Shown here: piece by piece, positions 14,154-20,092 of the stretch | How positions within the stretch are numbered: the stretch's first letter is position 1 | How the letters are laid out: each line of letters begins with the position of its first letter | The notes under the pieces: model-generated | Database searches by the model: none | Told to the model about the DNA's origin: nothing | The model's input: the letters and a program-made list of their open reading frames with translations, nothing else | Source: Chloroflexota bacterium | GTDB taxonomy: Bacteria; Chloroflexota; Anaerolineae; JAAEKA01 | NCBI GenBank assembly: GCA_029558955.1 | Contig: JAKQCW010000238.1 | Coordinates: 1-41,324 of the forward strand | Reading direction: 5' to 3' | Length of the DNA: 41,324 nucleotides | Made by a program: the position numbers and the translations under genes

Positions 14154-16505
14154 TCAGGGTTGATCGGCGCTTTTTTTCTGCGCTGGCCGTTTGAAGCGCC
14201 GGCGCAGGTCGGCGACGGGCTGCACCCGCACTTGAACCCAGGCGCGGCGCAGCAGTGGCTGCAGATCGCCCCAGGCCAGCAGGGCCTGCTCCGAGCGCTG
14301 CTGATCAGGCTCGCGCGGGCTGTAGAGGTCCTCCACGTAGAGATCGGTGATGGACTGGATGGCCGACCGGCCCTCGGGCACCACGCCCCCCAGGCTGGCA
14401 GCTTGCTCATGGGGGGTCTGGCTGGGGAGCAACGGCAGATGCAGCCGCTGGGCCCATTGCATCAGCCAGCCATACAGGTTGACCGTGAAGTGGGGGTCGC
14501 CCAAAACGCGCTGCCGGGCGCTGGCGCTGACGCCAGGCCGACGACGACGCCACCACAGCGCGACCGCCAGCAGGACCAGCCCCAGCGGCGCGATCCACCA
14601 GAAAGCCCGCCACCCGCGCGCCGCGGCCGCGACCAGCTCCTCTGGTTCAGCGTTTGGATCGACGCCGAACTGATCACGCTGTTGCAGCGGGCCCAACAGC
14701 TCCTCGTCCAGCGGATCCGGCGGCGGCGCAGGGGTCAGACCGGGCGCGGCCTCGTCGCTGCGATGGGTGCGCACGATCTCCAGCTCGGCCGCGGTCGGCT
14801 CGAACTCGATCCAGCCATAGCCGGGGAAGAAGGCCTCGGGCCAAGAGTGGCCGTGGTACTCGCGCACGCGGTATAGATCCGCCTCGGGCACGTAGTCCCC
14901 CTGAGCATAGCCGGCCGAGACGCGCGCCGGGATGCCCAGGGTGCGCGCCATCATGGCAAAGCTGCTGGCGTAGTAGTCGCAATAGCCCTGCTGCACGTCG
15001 AAGAGAAAATAGTTGACCGCGTTGACCCCCGGCGGCGGCGCTTCGATCTGATCGTTGTAGGTGAAACCGCGCAGATATTGCTCGATGGCGACCAACTGAT
15101 CGTAGGGATTGGCCGCGCCGGCCGTGACCTGGCGGGCCAGCTCGCCCACCTGCGGCGACAGGTCCGCGGGCAGGTCCAGATAGCGCTCCGTGGCCCAGGC
15201 CGGGTAGTCGCGGCCGACCTCTTGCAGGTCCTCCACCGTGGCCTGCGACAGCGACGAGACGGCCAGGTATCTATCGCCCGGCTGCAGGGCGGCATCGCGG
15301 CGGTGCAGCATGGCGATCTCGGCCACAGGCGGCCGATCGCCCGGCGCCGGCTCAACCACGAACAGGTCAGCCGTGGCCTTGAGGCTGACGCGCACCGGCT
15401 GGCCCGCGGCCATGAGCACATTGCCGGTGGGCGCCTGGATGGTGATGGTCTGCGTCACCTCGCGGCGCGCCTGGAAGCGGGGGGTAAAGACGTGCGTGCT
15501 GCCGTCGATCTCCTGGCTGGCGGTGGAGGCGCTGAGCCAACCCCGCCCGGTGAAGGTGTCATAGGCCACCGCGCGCCAGTAACGCCCCTGGGGGCTGCTG
15601 ACATCCATGATGATCTGATCGCCCAGATCGCGCGGGCCGCCCAGCGTCAGCGTGTTGCCGAACACCGGCTCGCCCACGGCCGCGCCCTGGTAGTTGAGGC
15701 TGTTGAAGAGGCGTCCCCACTCCTGCTGCACCTGGCGCCAGGGGGTGCGCAGCGGCTCCAGCGCACTGGACATGGCGCCGCTGTTGGCCGCGTTGGGCAG
15801 CAGCAGCGCCAGGCTGAGGACCACCAAGGCCAGCAGGAAGCCATCGCGCAGGAAATCCACCTGGATATCGGCCGCGTAGCGCACCCCCTCCAGACGCCAG
15901 ACGATCTCCCGCTCGGCCAGGTGGCTGCGCACGGCCAACAGCAGCCCGCAGACCACGAAGACCGCCAGGTAGATGCCCAGATCAGCGGGGCCGAAATAGG
16001 TGTTGACCAGCAGCACCAGCCCGACGGGGATGATCGCACGCCAGACGCGCCCCTCGCGGAAGACCGCCCAGGCCGACAGGTAGCCCAGCCACCAGAGAAG
16101 AAAGCCCAGCTCCAGGAGAAAGACCAGATTGCTGCGCACCGGCTGATCGCTCACCAGCAACTGCAGCCAGGACCACAGGTTGGCGCCGATAACCATGATG
16201 CGCTCGGCGCTGCTCAGCTCGGCGGGGATCTCCGGGGACTTGCCCACCCAGTAGAGCACGGCGGCCAGGCCAATCACCAGGCTTTGCAGCAGGGGAAAGA
16301 GCCCGCTCCAGCGGGTGTAGCTGAGGGCCAGGCCCAGCACAAAGCCGGCCAGCACGATGGGCGTCAGCAGGTTCATGCCCGCGGCCCACTCCGCGGCGCT
16401 CAACGAGGTGGCCAACGCCAACAGCATGATCGCCAGCAGCGCCGCGGAGACCGGGGCGCCGGGAATGGAGAGCCGGCTATGGTGGGATGGCGCAGTTGCC
16501 TGCAT
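14154..16505 (-). CDS. Membrane transglutaminase-like protein (DUF3488-transglutaminase-DUF4129, TgpA type)
   Basis: 783 aa. Membrane helices fill the first third (about 20-240, DUF3488-like). An extracytoplasmic region with a transglutaminase-core domain follows (about 460-575): Cys509 in QQGYCDYYASSF, His553 in HGHSWPEAFF, and the acidic segment GWIEFEPT, where Glu stands at the usual Asp position, as is common in this family. A linker, a further helix (about 590-610) and a cytoplasmic DUF4129-like tail close the protein. Such proteins are cysteine proteases or transglutaminases, often clustered with DUF58 and MoxR genes, which are absent here. ATG 16505 is chosen because CAGGAG lies 9 nt upstream; the frame extends to a TTG at 16526. 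Confidence 0.9.
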   Translation of the reverse strand: MQATAPSHHSRLSIPGAPVSAALLAIMLLALATSLSAAEWAAGMNLLTPIVLAGFVLGLALSYTRWSGLFPLLQSLVIGLAAVLYWVGKSPEIPAELSSAERIMVIGANLWSWLQLLVSDQPVRSNLVFLLELGFLLWWLGYLSAWAVFREGRVWRAIIPVGLVLLVNTYFGPADLGIYLAVFVVCGLLLAVRSHLAEREIVWRLEGVRYAADIQVDFLRDGFLLALVVLSLALLLPNAANSGAMSSALEPLRTPWRQVQQEWGRLFNSLNYQGAAVGEPVFGNTLTLGGPRDLGDQIIMDVSSPQGRYWRAVAYDTFTGRGWLSASTASQEIDGSTHVFTPRFQARREVTQTITIQAPTGNVLMAAGQPVRVSLKATADLFVVEPAPGDRPPVAEIAMLHRRDAALQPGDRYLAVSSLSQATVEDLQEVGRDYPAWATERYLDLPADLSPQVGELARQVTAGAANPYDQLVAIEQYLRGFTYNDQIEAPPPGVNAVNYFLFDVQQGYCDYYASSFAMMARTLGIPARVSAGYAQGDYVPEADLYRVREYHGHSWPEAFFPGYGWIEFEPTAAELEIVRTHRSDEAAPGLTPAPPPDPLDEELLGPLQQRDQFGVDPNAEPEELVAAAARGWRAFWWIAPLGLVLLAVALWWRRRRPGVSASARQRVLGDPHFTVNLYGWLMQWAQRLHLPLLPSQTPHEQAASLGGVVPEGRSAIQSITDLYVEDLYSPREPDQQRSEQALLAWGDLQPLLRRAWVQVRVQPVADLRRRFKRPAQKKSADQP

Positions 16506-16582
16506 GGTGGCGCACTCCTGACGCAAGACCGAAGGGTGAGCTCGACGAGCGAAGTGAAGGGTAAGCTTGAAGGATGGGTTTG

Positions 16583-16611
16583 ATTGTAAGTTTTCTCCTG
16601 GCCAGTGTCAA
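16583..16611 (-). promoter_or_regulatory. Promoter for the transglutaminase gene
   Basis: Minus strand TTGACA (16611-16606), 17-bp spacer, TACAAT (16588-16583): a near-consensus promoter about 70 nt before the start. Confidence 0.8.
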
Positions 16612-16668
16612 GTAACCCTTCTTCCCTTCGGCGCTCCCGCACCGGGATGGAAATGAAACCGATCCAAC

Positions 16669-16697
16669 TTGCCGAATCGCCCACTTACTGGTATCCT
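16669..16697 (+). promoter_or_regulatory. Promoter for the 99-aa protein gene
   Basis: TTGCCG (16669-16674), 17-bp spacer, TATCCT (16692-16697). The leader would be about 105 nt. Confidence 0.5.
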
Positions 16698-16807
16698 ATG
16701 GTGAACGCTGGCAAGGCTCAGCAAAGGTCCCCAAGCCGGCCAGCCGCTGGCTGGCATCGAAGTATCTTACACCGGCTGGCGGAGCGCCAGAGGCAAGGAG
16801 TCGTGGC

Positions 16808-17107
16808 ATGATGATGAAGCTGTTGATGAGCTGGGACATCAAGACCGGGCGTGAGCAGTCCTATTTTGAGTTCATCGTCCGCGAGTTCGCCCCCAAGCTG
16901 ATGCGGCTGGGCTTGCAGCCGACTGAAGCCTGGTACACGGTGTACGGCGAAGGCCCCCAGATTCTGACCGGCGGCGTGGCGAACGACAAGGCCATGGACA
17001 CCATCCTGGAGAGCGACGACTGGAACGCGCTGCGCACCCAGTTGTTGAGCTACGTCACCAACTACAACCAAAAGGTCGTTCCGGCCAGCGGCAGCTTCCA
17101 GCTCTAG
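16808..17107 (+). CDS. Small conserved-looking protein, possible dimeric alpha-beta barrel
   Basis: 99 aa with no signal peptide or membrane helix. The pattern (beta strand MKLLMSWDI, helix EQSYFEFIVREFAPKLMRLG, strand EAWYTVYGEGPQILTGGVA, helix DKAMDTILESDDWNALRTQL) is that of ferredoxin-like dimeric alpha-beta barrels (ABM/NIPSNAP type), which is an inference from fold pattern only. Three ATG codons stand in a row, and the first lies 7 nt after AAGGAG. It stands alone between its own promoter and a strong terminator. Function unknown. Confidence 0.75.
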   Translation: MMMKLLMSWDIKTGREQSYFEFIVREFAPKLMRLGLQPTEAWYTVYGEGPQILTGGVANDKAMDTILESDDWNALRTQLLSYVTNYNQKVVPASGSFQL

Positions 17108-17133
17108 CCGGCTGGCCGGCAGCAGATGACGAC

Positions 17134-17167
17134 AAAAAGCCTCACCGCCCGGGCGGTGAGGCTTTTT
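17134..17167. terminator. Bidirectional intrinsic terminator
   Basis: A perfect 34-bp palindrome, AAAAAGCCTCACCGCCC and its complement, with a T-run at both ends. It separates the converging genes ending at 17107 (plus) and 17190 (minus). Confidence 0.92.
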
Positions 17168-17189
17168 CTATCCTGGCAGGCAGGCGTCA

Positions 17190-17522
17190 TCAAGAGGATG
17201 GCGCGCTTTCAACGGCCTTGGGCTGGGGGGCCGCGGTCTCGCCGGACTTGGCCTCGCCCTTGGTCTCGCTTTTGACCCCGCTTTTGGCTTCTCCGTCGCT
17301 CTTGGAGTCTCCGTCGCGTTTGGTGGGCGGCGTCGTCGACGACTTGCCGCGGTTGTCGGTGACGTAGAAACCTGACCCTTTGAAGATAATACCCACAGGC
17401 TGGATCACCCGATGGACGGACTCGCCGCAATTGGGGCAGATCCGCACGGGTTCATCGCTGAAACGCTGCACTTTCTCGAAGCGCAGGCTGCAATTGTCGC
17501 ACTCGTACTCGTAGACCGGCAT
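17190..17522 (-). CDS. FmdB-family zinc-ribbon protein
   Basis: 110 aa. It begins MPVYEYECDNCSLRFEKVQ, the classic FmdB/CxxC_CXXC_SSSS start, with zinc ligands Cys8, Cys11, Cys29 and Cys32 (CDNC...CPNC), then VIQPVGIIFKGSGFYVTD. The last 50 residues are a low-complexity Lys/Ser/Glu tail. The family name derives from a formamidase regulator, but the role of these small proteins is generally unestablished. ATG 17522 has AGGAAGG 8 nt upstream. The longer open frame to 17678 runs through the promoter and is not coding. Confidence 0.93.
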   Translation of the reverse strand: MPVYEYECDNCSLRFEKVQRFSDEPVRICPNCGESVHRVIQPVGIIFKGSGFYVTDNRGKSSTTPPTKRDGDSKSDGEAKSGVKSETKGEAKSGETAAPQPKAVESAPSS

Positions 17523-17570
17523 AACGTGAACCTTCCTAAACGGCGCTAGGCGCTGACTGACTGAGTGGAA

Positions 17571-17599
17571 ATTATACTCATTGCCAGAGATTCGGCCAA
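17571..17599 (-). promoter_or_regulatory. Promoter for the FmdB gene
   Basis: Minus strand TTGGCC (17599-17594), 17-bp spacer, TATAAT (17576-17571). Confidence 0.7.
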
Positions 17600-17675
17600 A
17601 GCGCCTGAGACGTTGGCAACGATTCCCGGCAGGCGTTGATCGAGAGGGGGCCTTTTCAGACCGCAAACGGGCGCA

Positions 17676-17697
17676 CAATAGTACTAAAGTACTATTG
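17676..17697. promoter_or_regulatory. Perfect 22-bp palindrome: candidate operator of the HTH gene
   Basis: CAATAGTACT, centre AA, AGTACTATTG: 10-bp perfect arms. It is AT-rich in a GC-rich background, lacks a terminator-like T-run and overlaps the -35 box (17695-17700) of the promoter driving the helix-turn-helix gene. The position fits a repressor site, most simply autoregulation, which is inferred. Confidence 0.7.
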
Positions 17698-17723
17698 CAT
17701 CACGCGTCACCTTCCGCTATACT
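17695..17723 (+). promoter_or_regulatory. Promoter for the orphan HTH gene
   Basis: TTGCAT (17695-17700), 17-bp spacer, TATACT (17718-17723). The -35 lies inside the right end of the palindrome at 17676-17697. Confidence 0.75.
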
Positions 17724-17773
17724 GATATCGCCGCCAGAATTGGCACAACTACTTCAAACACAGGAGTCCACCG

Positions 17774-18301
17774 ATGCCGAAACTGATTTTCGCCAGACCT
17801 CTTGATCCCCATGAGCGCGCAAGCCTGGAAACCCTGATGGAGAGCGACAATGAAGCGGTCAAACAACGGGCCTTGATCGTGCTGCTCTCTTCACAGGAAC
17901 AATACCGGATTCCGGAGATCGCCCCCATGGTCGGGCTGCACGTGGACAAGGTACGCAAGTGGGTGCTGCGCTTCAACGACCAGGGCATGCAGGGCCTGCA
18001 GCCCACGCGGCGCAAGCCTGGCCCGCGCGGCAAGTTCGACTCTGCGCTCTGCGCCCGGATTCTGGAGATTGCCCGCACGCCGCCGCGCGATCTGGGCCTG
18101 TTGCGCACCACCTGGACCCTGGACGCCCTGCGGGAGTACCTGCTCAGCCGCTCGGTGGTCGATGAAATCAGCCGGGAGAGCCTGCGTCAGATCCTGCTGC
18201 GCGGCAAGGTCAGTTGGCAGGACAATCGCGCACGCTCGGAGGATGTCACCCGCTGGCTGCGCCAGTGGCGCAGTCATCAGCCCAACCGCACGACCCTCTG
18301 A
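17774..18301 (+). CDS. Stand-alone IS630-transposase-type helix-turn-helix protein
   Basis: 175 aa from ATG 17774 with AGGAG 7 nt upstream. The pattern is that of the DNA-binding N-terminal part of IS630/Tc1-type transposases: QRALIVLLSSQEQYRIPEIAPMVGL (first HTH, about 30-60), VRKWVLRFNDQGMQGLQ, a Pro/Arg-rich linker (TRRKPGPRGKF), then a second winged-HTH-like part (about 90-145, WTLDALREYLLSR...SRESLRQIL). It ends soon after (SWQDNRARSEDV), and no DDE catalytic domain follows; the next gene is on the opposite strand 12 bp away. I saw no flanking terminal inverted repeats. It therefore looks like a domesticated regulator rather than a broken insertion sequence, supported by its clean promoter and ribosome binding site. 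Confidence 0.82.
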   Translation: MPKLIFARPLDPHERASLETLMESDNEAVKQRALIVLLSSQEQYRIPEIAPMVGLHVDKVRKWVLRFNDQGMQGLQPTRRKPGPRGKFDSALCARILEIARTPPRDLGLLRTTWTLDALREYLLSRSVVDEISRESLRQILLRGKVSWQDNRARSEDVTRWLRQWRSHQPNRTTL

Positions 18302-18313
18302 TCCACACCTCCG

Positions 18314-18715
18314 TTACCAGGACCACCTGAAACCGCGCATGTCGCGCACGATGTCGGTCGTGGAGAGCACCCCCACCGGCATCAGCTTGTCCCCCTCCGA
18401 TTGGGTCACCACCAGGCGGTGAAGGCGCTTGCTGACCATCACGTCGACAGCCTCGCGCACAGGAGCCTCCGGCGCTACACAGATGACCTTGCTGGTCATG
18501 ATCTGAGCCGCGGTGAGCTGGGAGAGGTCCTGGCCATGATACGGTATCACGTCCATGTGTGAGATAATTCCCACCACCTCGCCGGAGTCGTCGGTGACCA
18601 CCAGCGCGTGGATGTCCGTATCGCTCATGATCTGCACCACCTCCGCCAGTGACGCACCCGGTTGACAGCCTATAACGTTATCGTGCATGATCTGTTGGAC
18701 CAGCTTTTCCGGCAT
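18314..18715 (-). CDS. Two-CBS-domain protein
   Basis: 133 aa made of a CBS pair and nothing else: CBS1 about 7-60 (ASLAEVVQIMSDTDIHALVV, GEVVGIISHMDVI) and CBS2 about 70-128 (APVREAVDVMVSKRLHRLVV, MPVGVLSTTDIVRD). CBS pairs bind adenine nucleotides and act as energy or signal sensors, and stand-alone ones usually regulate a partner in trans. ATG 18715 has GGAGG 7 nt upstream. It has its own near-consensus promoter, so it is independent of the rhodanese gene upstream. It converges on the HTH gene. Confidence 0.93.
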   Translation of the reverse strand: MPEKLVQQIMHDNVIGCQPGASLAEVVQIMSDTDIHALVVTDDSGEVVGIISHMDVIPYHGQDLSQLTAAQIMTSKVICVAPEAPVREAVDVMVSKRLHRLVVTQSEGDKLMPVGVLSTTDIVRDMRGFRWSW

Positions 18716-18874
18716 GATGAAGCCTCCATTCTAAGATCGCAACACCAACGGTTTGACCGCCGATGGTTGAACTCACCTCCGGCGGCAACTGCCCAGCCCC
18801 CTGGCCGGTGACAATCTCGCAGGCCGTCGTCGGGGGCGACCTCCGAGATGGCGGGCCGCTGGTGTCCTCCGGCC

Positions 18875-18904
18875 ATTATATGAGCGTCCTCAAAGCGTTG
18901 TCAA
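18875..18904 (-). promoter_or_regulatory. Promoter for the CBS gene
   Basis: Minus strand TTGACA (18904-18899), 18-bp spacer, TATAAT (18880-18875). Both boxes match consensus. It predicts a leader of about 150 nt before the ATG at 18715. Confidence 0.82.
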
Positions 18905-18911
18905 GTTCATT

Positions 18912-19349
18912 TCAACGCCGATAGTCGCTCTCGGTCTCGCCGCCGGCCATCCACCAGTCGGTCACGCCGCCGGCCAGGCTGCTGGCCCGCAGGCCGTGGC
19001 GCAGCAGATAGTCGGCCACCGCGACCGAGCGGTTGCCGTGCGCGCAGACCACCACCCATTCGGCCGCCGGGTCCAGCTCACCCAGGCGCGCCGGGATGTC
19101 GTTCATGGGGATGTGCAGGCTGCCGGGGATGCGCACCTGCGTCCACTCGAACGGCTCGCGACAGTCCAACAGCCTGGGGGCCGCACCGTCACGATAGAGG
19201 GGGATCAGCTCGGCCGCCTGAATCTCCGCCACCTGCTGCGGCTCGGGCTCAGGCTGGCGGCCCGCGGCCGCGTTTGTGGCAGCCGGCGCGCTTGGCTGCG
19301 CCGCGGCTGACTTGGTCAATGCCTGTTTGATGGAATCGAGCAGTGCCAT
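18912..19349 (-). CDS. Rhodanese-like domain protein
   Basis: 145 aa. A short helical N terminus and an Ala/Pro/Glu-rich linker (about 1-40) precede a single rhodanese domain (about 41-140): LLDCREPFEWTQVRIPGSLHIPMN, and the active loop VVCAHGNRS with Cys102 as the sulfur-accepting residue. It is probably cytoplasmic, as there is no signal peptide. Sulfur transfer is the family activity, and the physiological acceptor is unknown. ATG 19349 is selected by GGAG 5 nt upstream. The open frame to 19478 crosses dispersed repeats and is not coding. It follows the AmaP-like gene by 174 bp. Confidence 0.9.
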   Translation of the reverse strand: MALLDSIKQALTKSAAAQPSAPAATNAAAGRQPEPEPQQVAEIQAAELIPLYRDGAAPRLLDCREPFEWTQVRIPGSLHIPMNDIPARLGELDPAAEWVVVCAHGNRSVAVADYLLRHGLRASSLAGGVTDWWMAGGETESDYRR

Positions 19350-19403
19350 GTGAACTCCGTTTTCTTTGATGATGCTACTGCCGGGGCATGCCGGCTCTGG
19401 GCT

Positions 19404-19429
19404 GGCTCGGTCGCAGACCGGCCAGAGCG
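19404..19429 (+). repeat. Dispersed palindromic repeat (GGCTCGGTC family)
   Basis: It differs from the 25617 copy at only two positions (TCGCAG for TCGGAG, and AGAGCG for AAAGCG). It lies between the AmaP-like and rhodanese genes. Confidence 0.8.
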
Positions 19430-19446
19430 CAGCGCAGTTGTGGGTT

Positions 19447-19493
19447 GGCTCGGTTGGCCCCTGCCGGGTGCTGTGCAAAGACCGGCCGGAGCG
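19447..19493 (+). repeat. Variant of the dispersed repeat
   Basis: GGCTCGG followed by GCAAAGACCGGCCGGAGC (19475-19492), the same 18 bp as at 4366-4383. It is a second, adjacent copy in the 174-bp gap. Confidence 0.55.
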
Positions 19494-19523
19494 CGCGGTT
19501 GGGGCGCGTGGCTGGTCTGGGGC

Positions 19524-20084
19524 TTACAACGCCGGTTTGTAGGGAGCGTGGTCGATGTTGACCTTGACCTTGCTGAGCTGCAGGCCCATCTGGGTCTCGA
19601 CCACATCGCGCGCCACGGCCACGACCTCCTCGGTCTTCAGCGGCACGTCGATGTCGGGCGCGGTCTGCAAGTTGAGATCGACCTCCACGCTGTTGCCGCG
19701 GGTGCGCACCACCGGCGTCACGCTGTTGACGTCGGCCAGTTGGTCGATGTGCCAGGCCAGCCGCCGGCCGATGGAATCGGCCGTCACAGCCGCCTCGCCG
19801 CCCGAGGGCAGGCGCATCTTGACCACCGGGGTCTTCTTGCGCCGCAGCTCCTGCATCAGCCAGGCCAAGGCCAACAGACTCACCACCACGATGACGGCCC
19901 CGCGCAGCAGCGGGTAGGTCCAGCCCGGCTGCATGGATTGGAGCTGGAAGAGGCTGCCCTCAACCCAGTCCAGCCCCTGGCGCGCCCAGGTCAGGGTCTG
20001 GCCGGGCACGGCCGCGGTCAAGACGATGACGACCCAGAACGCCACCACCAACAACACGACCACAGTGCGATTGATCAGATTCAC
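19524..20084 (-). CDS. AmaP-like (Asp23/Gls24-related) membrane protein
   Basis: 186 aa from a GTG start with GAGGTGA just upstream. Two membrane helices (about 7-28 and 60-80) are followed by a short Arg/Lys segment (QELRRKK) and an Asp23/Gls24-like domain (about 95-183: AVTADSIGRRLAWHIDQLADVNSVTPVVRTRGNSVEVDL...DVPLKTEEVVAVARDVVETQMGLQ). This is the layout of AmaP, the membrane anchor of Asp23 at the cell envelope of Firmicutes. It starts 8 bp after the YfhO stop, so it belongs to the glycosylation operon. The role is presumably in the envelope and is inferred. Confidence 0.82.
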   Translation of the reverse strand: MNLINRTVVVLLVVAFWVVIVLTAAVPGQTLTWARQGLDWVEGSLFQLQSMQPGWTYPLLRGAVIVVVSLLALAWLMQELRRKKTPVVKMRLPSGGEAAVTADSIGRRLAWHIDQLADVNSVTPVVRTRGNSVEVDLNLQTAPDIDVPLKTEEVVAVARDVVETQMGLQLSKVKVNIDHAPYKPAL

Positions 20085-20092
20085 AGCTCACC

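Noticed and set aside
17774..18301. Complete IS630 insertion sequence
   Set aside because: No DDE domain, no flanking inverted repeats, and the neighbouring genes are intact on both sides.
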